Shown one piece after another: positions 42,061 through 49,845 of a DNA stretch of 64,000 bases. Source of the stretch: Paenibacillus macerans (GTDB lineage Bacteria > Bacillota > Bacilli > Paenibacillales > Paenibacillaceae). The stretch covers positions 1,054,001-1,118,000 of the forward strand of contig NZ_UGSI01000001.1 of NCBI RefSeq assembly GCF_900454495.1, written 5' to 3'. How positions within the stretch are numbered: position 1 is the stretch's first letter; each line of letters starts with the position of its first letter. The notes under the pieces are model-generated. The model did not search any database. It worked only from the letters and a program-made list of their open reading frames with translations, and was not told the DNA's origin. Made by a program: the position numbers and the translations under genes.

Positions 42061-42262
42061 CGATGAGATCAAATGCAAAAGCCCCATTTGAATTTCTGCA
42101 AATTTCTGCTTTTGGGCGGTTGAAGTGCAAAAATACATCTCATTTGCAGCTATAGGATAAAAAGGTAGCTTATCATAAGAAATGAACTGCATATTTGCAG
42201 TTGAACCGCCTGTTTCGGGGATTTTCGACGAAAATCGCATGCCCTTTTGCATTTCGTGCCGC
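42061..42262 (-). repeat. Dispersed long intergenic repeat, copy 3 (most complete, inverted)
   Basis: Read on the minus strand this copy is collinear with copy 1 as reassembled across the IS: ATGCAAAAGGGCATGCG, TTTTCGTCGAAAATCCCC, GAAACAGGCGGTTCAA, GCAGTTCATTTC, AAGCTACCTTTTTATCC, GAGATGTATTTTTGCAC, TTCAACCGCCC, CTTTTGCATTTGATCTC. About 200 bp, without an open frame, but with internal inverted segments able to pair. Confidence 0.82.
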
Positions 42263-42312
42263 TAGCGTTGCATTTAAGTCTGGCAAGATACATTTTCTGA
42301 GCACACCAATGC

Positions 42313-42501
42313 TCTAACGGTTGCCACAAGCGCTATTTGTTCCAATACCATTGATTTCAAATTGTAACGGTTGCCATGGTGCTTATTTCGCTGAAATCCG
42401 GTAATTTTTGCCTTAGATTCAGGCAAATAACGGCGCTCGCAACCGTTAGAATTTAGATAAGGTCTTTTTTCGGCAAATAGCCGCTGCTACAACCGTTTAG
42501 A
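42313..42501. repeat. Four-unit symmetric repeat array, TAACGGTTGC type (array 5)
   Basis: Units start at 42313 (TCTAACGGTTGCC), 42363 (TGTAACGGTTGCC), 42428 (inverse, ending GCAACCGTTAGA) and 42478 (inverse, ending ACAACCGTTTAGA). Spacings are 50, 65 and 50, nearly the same as array 3. From here to 42762 nothing further is recognised. Confidence 0.9.
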
Positions 42502-42762
42502 TTTCGGATAGCTTTCACGGGAAAGCTTGAGCAAAAGTTAATTCAACGCCAGTGATTTCGTGCCGATTTCCCCTCTTCCTTTTTCCAGCTCCGGGTTCCA
42601 TCGCTGTTAAATCCATGCTCTATCTGCTTTAAAGTTGGTTTCCGCTGCGGCCTAAGCGGCAGGAGTGTGGGATTGGCAAAAGTTCGAACGCATATTGTCC
42701 GGGCCTTTTCCTCAAATTAGTAAGGACCTGCATCTTATCATCTTTTTGGAGGAGGCTAAAAC

Positions 42763-43029
42763 ATGGCAAATCCTTATTCCAGCATGCAATCGCAAAACCC
42801 GATCTCATCCGCCCAGCAGTCCGTCAAAAAAGCGCACCGGGCCGTAACGCAAGCACAGTCCCATCCGAGCGAAGAAACGGTGGAAAATGCCTATAACGCC
42901 ATTCACAAAGCGGAGAACGCCATTTCCCAGGCGGATGGGCGCATGAACCCGGAACCGCTGGAACGCGCCAAGGAAGATTTGCAGGAGGATCAGGCCGATT
43001 TGGCTGAAGCGGAAAGCCGGCTGCGGTAA
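42763..43029 (+). CDS. Small helical protein of unknown function
   Basis: An 88-residue, Gln/Ala/Glu-rich hydrophilic protein, probably two long helices or a short coiled coil (SAQQSVKKAHRAVTQAQSH, ENAYNAIHKAENAISQAD, ERAKEDLQEDQADLAEAESRLR). A pseudo-repeat of about 37 residues (xxAxxAVxKAxxAVxQAxxxP) is visible. No transmembrane segment or signal is seen. Support for being real: a good GGAGGAGG ribosome site before ATG 42763 and coding-like composition. Such proteins occur in Paenibacillus as uncharacterised, possibly spore-associated, products; I cannot assign a function. Confidence 0.7.
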   Translation: MANPYSSMQSQNPISSAQQSVKKAHRAVTQAQSHPSEETVENAYNAIHKAENAISQADGRMNPEPLERAKEDLQEDQADLAEAESRLR

Positions 43030-43080
43030 CGAATGCGGCAGCGAGTATATGGCGAAATCGAAAATGTTACAGAACATGGG

Positions 43081-43109
43081 TTGACATGAACGCGAATTGC
43101 CTTTACTAT
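43081..43109 (+). promoter_or_regulatory. Promoter of the riboswitch-ectD transcript
   Basis: A perfect -35 TTGACA (43081-43086), 17 bases, and -10 TACTAT (43104-43109). Transcription would start at about 43116, at the base of the riboswitch. Confidence 0.8.
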
Positions 43110-43251
43110 AGACTCACGCTTAGTTTCCGGCTTAAGGAGCCGGGAAACGGGGGAACCATTTTTTTGGGGCGAATCATTCAGCAATGATTGTAGGGTACCA
43201 TCTTACCCGAGCCCGTCAGCTAACCTCGTCAGCAGTGGATGGGTCTATATT
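43106..43251 (+). ncRNA. Cyclic di-AMP riboswitch (ydaO-yuaA type)
   Basis: Conserved blocks of the ydaO class occur in order: TTTCCGG...CCGGGAAACGGGGGAACC, GGGGCGAATC, TAGGGTA, TACCCGAGCCCGTCAGCTAA in pieces, CCTCGTCAGC and GTGGATGGGTC. The outer ends TATAGACTCA and TGGGTCTATA can pair as the closing helix. Members bind two c-di-AMP molecules and turn expression off by favouring a terminator. Two hairpins follow before the ectoine hydroxylase gene. The class usually governs potassium and osmolyte transport or cell-wall hydrolases, so control of an osmolyte-modifying enzyme fits its physiology. Confidence 0.93.
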
Positions 43252-43272
43252 GCGACATTAAGAGATTTTATT

Positions 43273-43296
43273 AGGCCCTTTTATAAGGGCCTTTGT
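43273..43296 (+). terminator. Riboswitch expression-platform hairpin 1
   Basis: AGGCCCTT-TTAT-AAGGGCCT is a perfect stem-loop followed by TTG and a mixed T-rich run, 22 bases after the aptamer end. Confidence 0.72.
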
Positions 43297-43303
43297 CCGT
43301 TTT

Positions 43304-43352
43304 AAGGACCCTGCTGGGTAAGCTTTGTCTTCTCCAAGCGGCGGTCCTTTTT
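43304..43352 (+). terminator. Riboswitch-linked terminator hairpin 2
   Basis: AAGGACC pairs with GGTCCTT with additional inner GC pairing and is followed by five T, 39 bases before the ectD start. Either this or hairpin 1 is the regulated terminator; two in tandem would give tight control. Confidence 0.7.
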
Positions 43353-43390
43353 GGTTTGGACAAATATTTCTTATGAGGGGATGAGGAGGA

Positions 43391-44281
43391 ATGAATCAAT
43401 TGGAAACGTCCGTAATTTTTGATCCAAAGACGGATGCTTACCCTTCCCGGGTTTATGCTGAGCCGAGATGGCTTCCGCGGCAGGATCCCATCGTATATGG
43501 CGAGTGGAACGCGGAAAGCGGAATCAGCAAAGAGCATTCGGATTTTTACGCCAAAAACGGTTATCTGTTCCTGGAGAACTTTTTTGGCGGAGCGGAATTA
43601 AAGGGCTATCAGGAGAAGGCGCAGCGCTTGCGGGAAGCATCCCGGAACCTTTCATCCGATGAAATTATCCGCCAGCCCGGCGGGGAAGAAGTGCATTCGA
43701 TCTTTGCGATTCATCGGACCCACCCGGTTTTTCAGGAGTTGTCCCGGCATCCGAGACTGCTCGCGATCGTCGAGCATGTTTTGGGGGGACCAAGCTACAT
43801 CCATCAGTCGCGGATCAATTACAAGCCGGCATTTACCGGCAAAGAGTTCTACTGGCATTCGGACTTTGAGACCTGGCATGTGGAGGACGGGATGCCCCGG
43901 ATGCGGGCGCTCAGCTGCTTGATCGCACTGGAAGACAATTATCCGTTTAACGGACCGCTTATGGTCATGCCCGGTTCCCATCAAATCTTCGTGTCGTGCG
44001 TCGGCCAGGCGCCTGATGATTGCTCCAAGGAATTCATCGCGCCCGATCAGGCGAGCTTAACCGAGCTGGCGAAGCGCTGCGGCATTGAAACGCCGGTCGG
44101 CAAGGCAGGCTCCGTACTGCTGTTCGACTGCAATTTGATGCACGGCTCCAACAGCAACATTACGCCGTACCCGCGCAGCAATATTTTTATGGTCTATAAC
44201 AGCGTAGCAAACAAACTGGCGGAGCCTTATTTCGGGAAGAAGCCGAGACCCGAATACATGGCGGCCCGCACGGAATTTTAA
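43391..44281 (+). CDS. ectD: Ectoine hydroxylase
   Basis: A 296-residue Fe(II)/2-oxoglutarate dioxygenase that converts ectoine to 5-hydroxyectoine. The EctD signature is nearly complete: FYWHSDFETWHVEDGMP-RMRAL. The iron triad is His156, Asp158 and His251 (LMHGSNSN); the 2-oxoglutarate Arg lies in YPRSNIFMVYNS. Length fits the family. No ectABC genes lie in the window, so the cell either makes ectoine from another locus or modifies imported ectoine (inference). A c-di-AMP riboswitch and two terminators precede it; GAGGAGG is just before ATG 43391. Confidence 0.94.
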   Translation: MNQLETSVIFDPKTDAYPSRVYAEPRWLPRQDPIVYGEWNAESGISKEHSDFYAKNGYLFLENFFGGAELKGYQEKAQRLREASRNLSSDEIIRQPGGEEVHSIFAIHRTHPVFQELSRHPRLLAIVEHVLGGPSYIHQSRINYKPAFTGKEFYWHSDFETWHVEDGMPRMRALSCLIALEDNYPFNGPLMVMPGSHQIFVSCVGQAPDDCSKEFIAPDQASLTELAKRCGIETPVGKAGSVLLFDCNLMHGSNSNITPYPRSNIFMVYNSVANKLAEPYFGKKPRPEYMAARTEF

Positions 44282-44286
44282 GAAAA

Positions 44287-44330
44287 AAAGCCGTCCCGGC
44301 AAAATGGCTTTGCGTTGGGACGGCTTTATA
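44287..44330 (+). terminator. Rho-independent terminator of ectD
   Basis: AAAGCCGTCCC pairs with GGGACGGCTTT around a 19-base loop, six bases after the stop. Confidence 0.85.
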
Positions 44331-44399
44331 CATAAAGAAGCGCAAAATATCGCATAGTAAATTCAAACCCCAACCTTCCGGGAAAGGAGTGACCTTTAG

Positions 44400-44570
44400 G
44401 TGAGCAATAAAATTGAAGCCGTACGCGCGGATCATCAAAATTTTGTCGATAAGACCGAAGACGAGGTTAAGGCCGTGCCGGCCACCACGAATGTGAATGA
44501 AGCGGTCGAAGCCATTACCGGGCATATCAATAAATACGATGAACCTGAAGAAAAGGAACAAAAGAAATGA
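44400..44570 (+). CDS. Small acidic/basic protein of unknown function (56 aa)
   Basis: A 56-residue protein starting at GTG 44400 with AAAGGAG about 11 bases upstream and ending in a Lys/Glu-rich tail (DEPEEKEQKK). It reads SNKIEAVRADHQNFVDKTED and NEAVEAITGHINKYD, hydrophilic and probably helical. It is flanked by two strong terminators, which marks it out as its own transcription unit. I do not recognise the family; a spore or stress role is a guess from the neighbours only. Confidence 0.65.
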   Translation: MSNKIEAVRADHQNFVDKTEDEVKAVPATTNVNEAVEAITGHINKYDEPEEKEQKK

Positions 44571-44581
44571 CGCACCGCCAG

Positions 44582-44608
44582 AAAAACCCCGGAATTCCGG
44601 GGTTTTTT
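44582..44608. terminator. Perfectly palindromic bidirectional terminator
   Basis: AAAACCCCGGAATTCCGGGG followed by TTTTTT: a perfect palindrome that can end both the small plus-strand gene and the convergent CotF-like gene. Confidence 0.92.
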
Positions 44609-44614
44609 CGCAAG

Positions 44615-45100
44615 CTACATGTTTAGCGCTTGATTGGCCATTTGCACGTCGTGGGCCAGCAGTTCTTCCAAATTGTACGCCGGATAGTAGCCGTGTCGGT
44701 GCATGAAGTTAAATATTTTGGTATGAAGGGCGATGGCGCCAAGCAATTGTTTTTGGAATGTTTCCTTTAATTGAGGAGTAGCCGTCTCCGTAATGGAGGC
44801 CGCGTAATTGCGTACGGAGGCTTTGGCGAAGCCAAGCAGGCTGGCCGCGTCAAATCCGGTCATATCGGGCGAAACGTTGCGGGCCATACCAGGCGCCAGC
44901 GGATAAAATTTAAGCAGTTCGCGGATATTGTGCTCCAAGGTTTTGATCGTTTCTGCATAAAGCGCTTTTAACTCCGGGTCCATCACCATCGGCAGTTTCT
45001 TTTTGAACGCCGCCAAATTGGCGGATTGAAAGGCGACTAGCTCATGCAGCTCCAGTGTTTCATGCCAGGCCAGATGCTCCTGTTTCCATTCGTTATTCAC
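44615..45100 (-). CDS. CotF-like spore coat protein
   Basis: A 161-residue helical protein of the coat F family, a ferritin-like four-helix fold. Features: WHETLELHELVAFQSANLAAFKK at the N-terminus and QKQLLGAIALHTKIFNFMHRHGYYPAYNLEELL at the C-terminus, the last with the HxxGYYPxY motif usual in CotF. The frame extends to an ATG at 45115 without ribosome site; GTG 45100 has GGAG nine bases before it and is preferred. It is likely expressed in the mother cell at sporulation. A related protein is encoded divergently 177 bases away. Confidence 0.85.
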   Translation of the reverse strand: MNNEWKQEHLAWHETLELHELVAFQSANLAAFKKKLPMVMDPELKALYAETIKTLEHNIRELLKFYPLAPGMARNVSPDMTGFDAASLLGFAKASVRNYAASITETATPQLKETFQKQLLGAIALHTKIFNFMHRHGYYPAYNLEELLAHDVQMANQALNM

Positions 45101-45276
45101 GATCTCACACTCCATAGTTAGAATTGATTCATTATATGCGCAGCGGAACCTTATGGGTATTTGTCCTTGTCTGGGACGATTTTACTCCGGCTTCCGGCAA
45201 TAATAGAAAACGATGGGGCGCATTCTAAAAGTGATTTACCAAGCAACCGAAAAACAGCGAAGGAGGATACGTTCTC

Positions 45277-45840
45277 ATGGAATTGGCCGCACACGAGGCA
45301 CAGGATTTGAATGAACTAACGTTAAGCTGCGTTAACTCGATTACGAACATGGCGTGTTTCTTAAACCAAGCGCAGGACCCTGAACTGAAGGCGATCCTGC
45401 AAAAACATCTTCCGCTTCATTTTCAGGACTACAACATGAAGGTGGAGTATTTAAGCAAGGCGGAAGGGGCCAGCGGGAAACTGGCCATCCCGGATTTGCA
45501 GCCGGTCCTGCAATCCTTTACCGAGGCGTCTGCGTCGCCTGTTCCGGTCACGCCGAGAACCTCGATTCAGCAGTTCAACGACCGGGAAATCGCCACCGCT
45601 TATTTGCTGACTTTGAAACGGGCGGGCAGGGAGTACGCTTGGGCGGCCATGGAGATGAGCCATCCCGACATCCGCAGCTTCCTGGAGCATGCCTTCTGCA
45701 TGTGCTCGCACCACGCTTATGACGTATGGCAATGGATGGTAAAAAAAGGCTATTATCCGTTAGAAGCGGCTCCGATGTCGACGATGAATACGCTCGGCGC
45801 TTTTTATCAGAAAGTGCAGGAGCCGGCGGCGGTTCATTAG
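45277..45840 (+). CDS. CotF-like spore coat protein (larger paralogue)
   Basis: A 187-residue protein, partly like the coat F family: an N-terminal helix pair (LNELTLSCVNSITNMACFLNQAQDPELKAILQKHL in pieces) and a C-terminal half with REIATAYLLTLKRAGREYAWAAMEMSHPDIRSFL and HAYDVWQWMVKKGYYPLEAAP. The KKGYYP motif matches the paralogue on the other strand. AGGAGG precedes ATG 45277. A terminator follows. Role in the spore coat is inferred from the family. Confidence 0.83.
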   Translation: MELAAHEAQDLNELTLSCVNSITNMACFLNQAQDPELKAILQKHLPLHFQDYNMKVEYLSKAEGASGKLAIPDLQPVLQSFTEASASPVPVTPRTSIQQFNDREIATAYLLTLKRAGREYAWAAMEMSHPDIRSFLEHAFCMCSHHAYDVWQWMVKKGYYPLEAAPMSTMNTLGAFYQKVQEPAAVH

Positions 45841-45867
45841 CAACTCGGCGGAGCATAGCGAAAGAAA

Positions 45868-45916
45868 AAGAGCGGTTACCAAGGAAACCAATGACCTGGC
45901 GCACCCGCTCTTTTTT
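45868..45916 (+). terminator. Rho-independent terminator
   Basis: AAAGAGCGG pairs with CCGCTCTTT, with an inner GGTT/AACC hairpin, followed by six T. It separates the coat gene from the AraC-AKR chimera. Confidence 0.78.
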
Positions 45917-46013
45917 CATGGGATCGGCAATTGGAAACATTGTTTTTGTGGTACAATGTCAGCGGATGCGGGCGCATTCAATTCCACTGCCAAGTGCAAA
46001 GAAGGTGCTGTTA

Positions 46014-47606
46014 TTGGCCGCGATTTTTCATTACAACCCGGACCGTCCGTTCCGCGATTCACCGGAGCTGTATTTATGCTATTGGGGCAAGGAAGCCTGC
46101 GCTCCCCAGCATTCGTTCGGCCCGGGCGTACGGGACGTTTATAAGATCCACTTTGTCCATGAGGGAAAGGGGAGCGTTCGCGTGGAGGACGGCGAGACGC
46201 TGACGCTGACGGCGGGCCAGGCGTTTATCGCTTATCCTGAGCGGGTCGTCTTTTACCAGGCAGACGCCGCAAGGCCCTGGGTTTATTCCTGGATCGCCTT
46301 TTGCGGCGATCAGGCGGGAGAAATTCTGGCGCGAACCCGTGTGACCGCGGAGCAGCCGGTGTTCCCCATGGATACCCGTTTGATGCCGAAGCTGTACGAG
46401 CTTTTGAACGAGGCCGAGGAGCAGGCGGCCACCCGCGATTTGCGTTTGCGGGTCTTGCTGAACGAGTTTTTCTCGGTCATGGTGGAGCTGGCTCCGGCTT
46501 CCGCGCCGGGTCAAGCGGCGGTTCAAGCGCAGGCGAAAGACGCTTACATCCACCGCTGCCTTGATTTTCTGCACAGCCATTACGGCGAGGAGATTTCCGT
46601 CGGCCAGCTGGCGGCGGTCGTTGGGCTGGACCGCAAATATTTGTCGGCCATCTTTAATAACCGCGCCGGCAGAAGCGGCTTGAAGCTGCCCGCCATATCC
46701 CTCGGATTATGGCATAATTTCGGCGGCATCGATGTTTTGGAAAACGGGCGGGCGATGCTGCGCCGGGCGTTTGACCTCGGCATTACGCATTTTGATCTGG
46801 CCAACAACTACGGCCCGCCGCCGGGGTCGGCGGAGGAAACGTTCGGCAGGGTGCTCAGGGAAGACTTCCGCCCTTACCGTGACGAATTGATCATCTCCAC
46901 CAAAGCGGGCTACTACATGTGGCCGGGACCTTACGGGGAATGGGGCTCCAAAAAATATCTCGTCTCCAGTCTGGATCAGAGTCTCAAACGGATGGGCCTC
47001 GAATTTGTCGATATTTTTTACCACCATCGCCCTGATCCGGATACACCGTTGGAGGAAACGATGTCCGCGCTCGACCTCGTCGTGCGTCAAGGGAAAGCGC
47101 TTTATGTCGGGCTGTCCAATTATCGGCCGGAAGAAACTCGCGCGGCAGCGAAAATCCTCAAAGAGCTCGGCACGCCATGCGTGATTCATCAGCCCAGCTA
47201 TTCGATGATGAACCGCTGGATCGAGGAGGGGCTGCAGGATGTTTTGCAGGAAGAGGGGATCGGTTCGATCGTTTTTTCGCCGTTGGAAAAAGGCATCCTG
47301 ACCGACCGCTACTTAGGCGGGATCGCGCCGGATTCCCGGGCGGCCGGGCCCAGCGTATTCCTGCGTGCGGAGGATTTGACCGCGGAGCGGATCGGCCAGG
47401 TGAAGCGGCTTAACGATTTGGCCGCAGCAAGGGGGCAAAAGCTGTCGCAAATGGCGCTCTCCTGGGTGCTGCGGGGCGGCAAGGTGACCTCGGCGCTCAT
47501 CGGCGCGAGCAAGGTCAGCCAGATCGAAGACGCGGTTCTTGCGCTGCGAAACACCTCGTTCAGCGCTGAAGAGCTGGGCCAAATCGACGAGATTTTAGGT
47601 TATTAG
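46014..47606 (+). CDS. Chimeric gene: AraC-type regulator N-part fused in frame to aldo/keto reductase
   Basis: A 530-residue open frame joining two unrelated proteins. Residues 1-~217 are an AraC regulator: cupin sensor domain (GPGVRDVYKIHFVHEGKGSV, FIAYPERVVFYQAD) and only the first helix-turn-helix, breaking off at RKYLSAIFNNRAG. From there it continues as a YghZ/GAPDH-like aldo-keto reductase that lacks only its first ~20 residues (GRSGLKLPAISLGLWHNFGG, DLANNYGPPPGSAEETFG, DIFYHHRPDPDTPLEE). Catalytic Asp, Tyr, Lys (STKAGY) and His are retained. The junction (about 46660-46671, AACCGCGCCGGC) is where both parents encode an NR-x-G motif, suggesting deletion by short homology. TTG 46014 with GAAGG upstream gives the family-like N-terminus MAAIFHYNP. 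DNA binding is probably lost. Confidence 0.85.
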   Translation: MAAIFHYNPDRPFRDSPELYLCYWGKEACAPQHSFGPGVRDVYKIHFVHEGKGSVRVEDGETLTLTAGQAFIAYPERVVFYQADAARPWVYSWIAFCGDQAGEILARTRVTAEQPVFPMDTRLMPKLYELLNEAEEQAATRDLRLRVLLNEFFSVMVELAPASAPGQAAVQAQAKDAYIHRCLDFLHSHYGEEISVGQLAAVVGLDRKYLSAIFNNRAGRSGLKLPAISLGLWHNFGGIDVLENGRAMLRRAFDLGITHFDLANNYGPPPGSAEETFGRVLREDFRPYRDELIISTKAGYYMWPGPYGEWGSKKYLVSSLDQSLKRMGLEFVDIFYHHRPDPDTPLEETMSALDLVVRQGKALYVGLSNYRPEETRAAAKILKELGTPCVIHQPSYSMMNRWIEEGLQDVLQEEGIGSIVFSPLEKGILTDRYLGGIAPDSRAAGPSVFLRAEDLTAERIGQVKRLNDLAAARGQKLSQMALSWVLRGGKVTSALIGASKVSQIEDAVLALRNTSFSAEELGQIDEILGY

Positions 47607-47616
47607 ATTGTAACGA

Positions 47617-47660
47617 AAAGCACCGCTCCTGAAGATCAGTCCGGGGGAGGTGCTTTTTTT
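47617..47660 (+). terminator. Rho-independent terminator
   Basis: AAAGCACC-GCTCC pairs with GGAGGTGCTTT and seven T follow. Confidence 0.85.
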
Positions 47661-47753
47661 GCGGGCAATAATTTATTCCGCCGTATTGAGTTGTCCTCCG
47701 GTTAACCTTTATAATATGACGAGTGTATCTTTTTGCGAGAAAGGTGTAGTTTC

Positions 47754-49310
47754 ATGAGCATATTGAATGTAGAAAAGCTAAGCCACGGGTTTGGCGACCG
47801 GGCTATTTTTAACGATGTGTCCTTCCGGCTGCTGAAAGGCGAGCATATCGGCCTGATCGGGGCCAACGGCGAAGGCAAATCCACCTTCATGAACATCATT
47901 ACGGGCAAGCTCCAGCCCGATGAAGGCAAAATCGAGTGGGCGCGCCGGACGCGCGTCGGCTATTTGGATCAGCATGCGGTGCTGAGCAAGGGCATGACGA
48001 TCCGCGACGTGCTGCGCGGGGCGTTTCAGTATCTGTTCGACTTGGAGCAGGAAATGAACGACATGTATGCGAAAATGGGCGAGGTGTCGCCGGAGGAGCT
48101 TGAGCGGCTGCTGGAGGAGGTCGGCACGATTCAGGATACGCTGACGAACCAGGACTTCTACATGATCGACGCGAAAGTCGAAGAGACCGCGCGGGGACTC
48201 GGGTTGACCGATATCGGGCTGGATAAGGACGTAAACGATTTGAGCGGCGGGCAACGGACGAAAGTGCTGCTGGCCAAGCTGCTGTTGGAGAAGCCGGACA
48301 TTCTGCTGCTGGACGAACCGACGAACTATCTGGACGAGCAGCATATCGAATGGCTCAAACGCTACCTGCAGGAATACGAAAATGCGTTTATTTTGATTTC
48401 GCACGACATTCCGTTTTTGAACAGCGTCATTAACTTGATCTATCATATGGAGAATCAAGAGCTGACCCGTTATGCCGGCGATTACCATCATTTCCAGCAG
48501 GTATATGAGGCTAAAAAACAGCAGCTGGAGGCCGCCTATAAGCGCCAGCAGCAGGAAATCGCCGACCTGAAGGATTTCGTCGCCCGCAACAAGGCGAGCG
48601 TCGCGACCCGGAACATGGCGATGTCCAGGCAAAAGAAGCTGGACAAGATGGAGATCATCGAACTGGCCAGGGAAAAGCCGAAGCCGCAGTTTAATTTCAA
48701 GGATGCGAGAACGTCCGGGAAGCTGATCTTCGAAACGGCGGATTTGGTGATCGGCTATGATTCGCCGCTCTCGAAGCCGCTGAACCTGCGCATGGAACGC
48801 GGGCAGAAAATCGCCCTGGTCGGGGCCAACGGGATCGGGAAAACGACGCTGCTGCGCAGCATTCTCGGGCAGATTCCGGCGCTATCCGGGTCCGTGCACC
48901 TCGGCGATCTCCTGGAAATCGGTTATTTTGAGCAGGAGATGAAAGAAGCGAACTACAACACGTGCATTGAGGAAATTTGGGACGAGTTCCCGTCGTTTAC
49001 GCAGTTTGAGGTGCGCGCCGCGTTGGCCAAATGCGGCCTTACGACGAAGCATATCGAGAGCAAAATCGCCGTGCTGAGCGGGGGGGAGAAAGCCAAAGTC
49101 CGCCTGTGCAAGCTGATTAACCGCGAGACGAATTTGCTGGTGCTCGACGAACCGACGAACCACTTGGACGTGGACGCGAAGGATGAATTGAAGCGGGCGC
49201 TTATTGCGTATAAGGGGAGCATTTTGCTCATTTCCCACGAACCGGAGTTTTACCGCGACGTTGTGACGGAAACGTGGAACTGCGAAGCGTGGACGACGAA
49301 GATGCTGTAA
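47754..49310 (+). CDS. ABC-F family ATPase (YkpA/YbiT-like translation factor or ribosome protection protein)
   Basis: A 518-residue soluble protein with two ABC modules and no membrane domain. Walker A: GANGEGKST and GANGIGKTT; signatures LSGGQRTK and LSGGEKAK; Walker B ILLLDEPTNYLD and LLVLDEPTNHLD. The inter-domain linker (about 240-310, rich in Lys/Gln/Arg) is the P-site tRNA interaction motif of ABC-F proteins. Length and the DFV...RNKASVATRNMAMSRQK linker fit the YkpA/YbiT subgroup, general translation factors rather than known resistance proteins. An AAGGTG ribosome site precedes ATG 47754. Confidence 0.93.
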   Translation: MSILNVEKLSHGFGDRAIFNDVSFRLLKGEHIGLIGANGEGKSTFMNIITGKLQPDEGKIEWARRTRVGYLDQHAVLSKGMTIRDVLRGAFQYLFDLEQEMNDMYAKMGEVSPEELERLLEEVGTIQDTLTNQDFYMIDAKVEETARGLGLTDIGLDKDVNDLSGGQRTKVLLAKLLLEKPDILLLDEPTNYLDEQHIEWLKRYLQEYENAFILISHDIPFLNSVINLIYHMENQELTRYAGDYHHFQQVYEAKKQQLEAAYKRQQQEIADLKDFVARNKASVATRNMAMSRQKKLDKMEIIELAREKPKPQFNFKDARTSGKLIFETADLVIGYDSPLSKPLNLRMERGQKIALVGANGIGKTTLLRSILGQIPALSGSVHLGDLLEIGYFEQEMKEANYNTCIEEIWDEFPSFTQFEVRAALAKCGLTTKHIESKIAVLSGGEKAKVRLCKLINRETNLLVLDEPTNHLDVDAKDELKRALIAYKGSILLISHEPEFYRDVVTETWNCEAWTTKML

Positions 49311-49464
49311 GCGGAAGACACTAACGGCATTCAGTAGAAACGGCTTGCTCTTTTACAGAGGGCGGGCTGTTTTTATTGTAATAAGGGCGAAAGAACAGTC
49401 ATACAAGCGGGCAGCCTCATATACCGTAATGAAGCTAAAAACCTATAGTGAGGTGAATCTATAA

Positions 49465-49692
49465 ATGAGCTGCCATTGCTGCCCGCCCGTAACGATCGTT
49501 GCGCCGACGCAGGTCATCGTCCAAGATATCTACGACCCCCAGCTTGTCCAAGTCATCCATCCGATAAACATAGTGACTCGACGTCATTGCGTTCCCGTTT
49601 ACGAGCATCTGGTCAAATACAATGTCGTTAGTGAGGCGCCCAAGGCGGCGGTTTGTTCCACGGCTCCGCGGCGGAAAAGAAGAAAGCGGTAA
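49465..49692 (+). CDS. CotD-like spore coat protein
   Basis: A 75-residue protein, Cys/His/Val/Pro-rich at the start (MSCHCCPPVTIVAPTQVIV), with IHPINIVTRRHCVPVYEHLV in the middle and a very basic tail (PRRKRRKR). This follows the plan of CotD inner coat proteins: short Cys/His/Pro head, hIHPxxxxxxxxxxxxxxH core. An AGTGAGGTG ribosome site lies before ATG 49465, and its own terminator follows. The tail is more basic than in B. subtilis CotD. Confidence 0.75.
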   Translation: MSCHCCPPVTIVAPTQVIVQDIYDPQLVQVIHPINIVTRRHCVPVYEHLVKYNVVSEAPKAAVCSTAPRRKRRKR

Positions 49693-49707
49693 TGCTCTCC
49701 CTTCTTA

Positions 49708-49744
49708 AACAGCCCTACTGCGTATTAAGGTAGGGTTGTTTTTT
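49708..49744 (+). terminator. Rho-independent terminator
   Basis: AACAGCCCTAC pairs with GTAGGGTTGTT and T-run, after the CotD-like gene. Confidence 0.83.
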
Positions 49745-49845
49745 ATGGAGTTCCCCAGTCAAAAACAGCGATTGCAAGAATAGTCCACAGCTTGAAAAAA
49801 ATCGGTTATAATAGATAGGTACTAAACATAGAAAGTGGGAACAGT

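Noticed and set aside
44615..45115. ATG 45115 as the start of the CotF-like gene
   Set aside because: No ribosome site; GTG 45100 is preceded by GGAG at proper distance.
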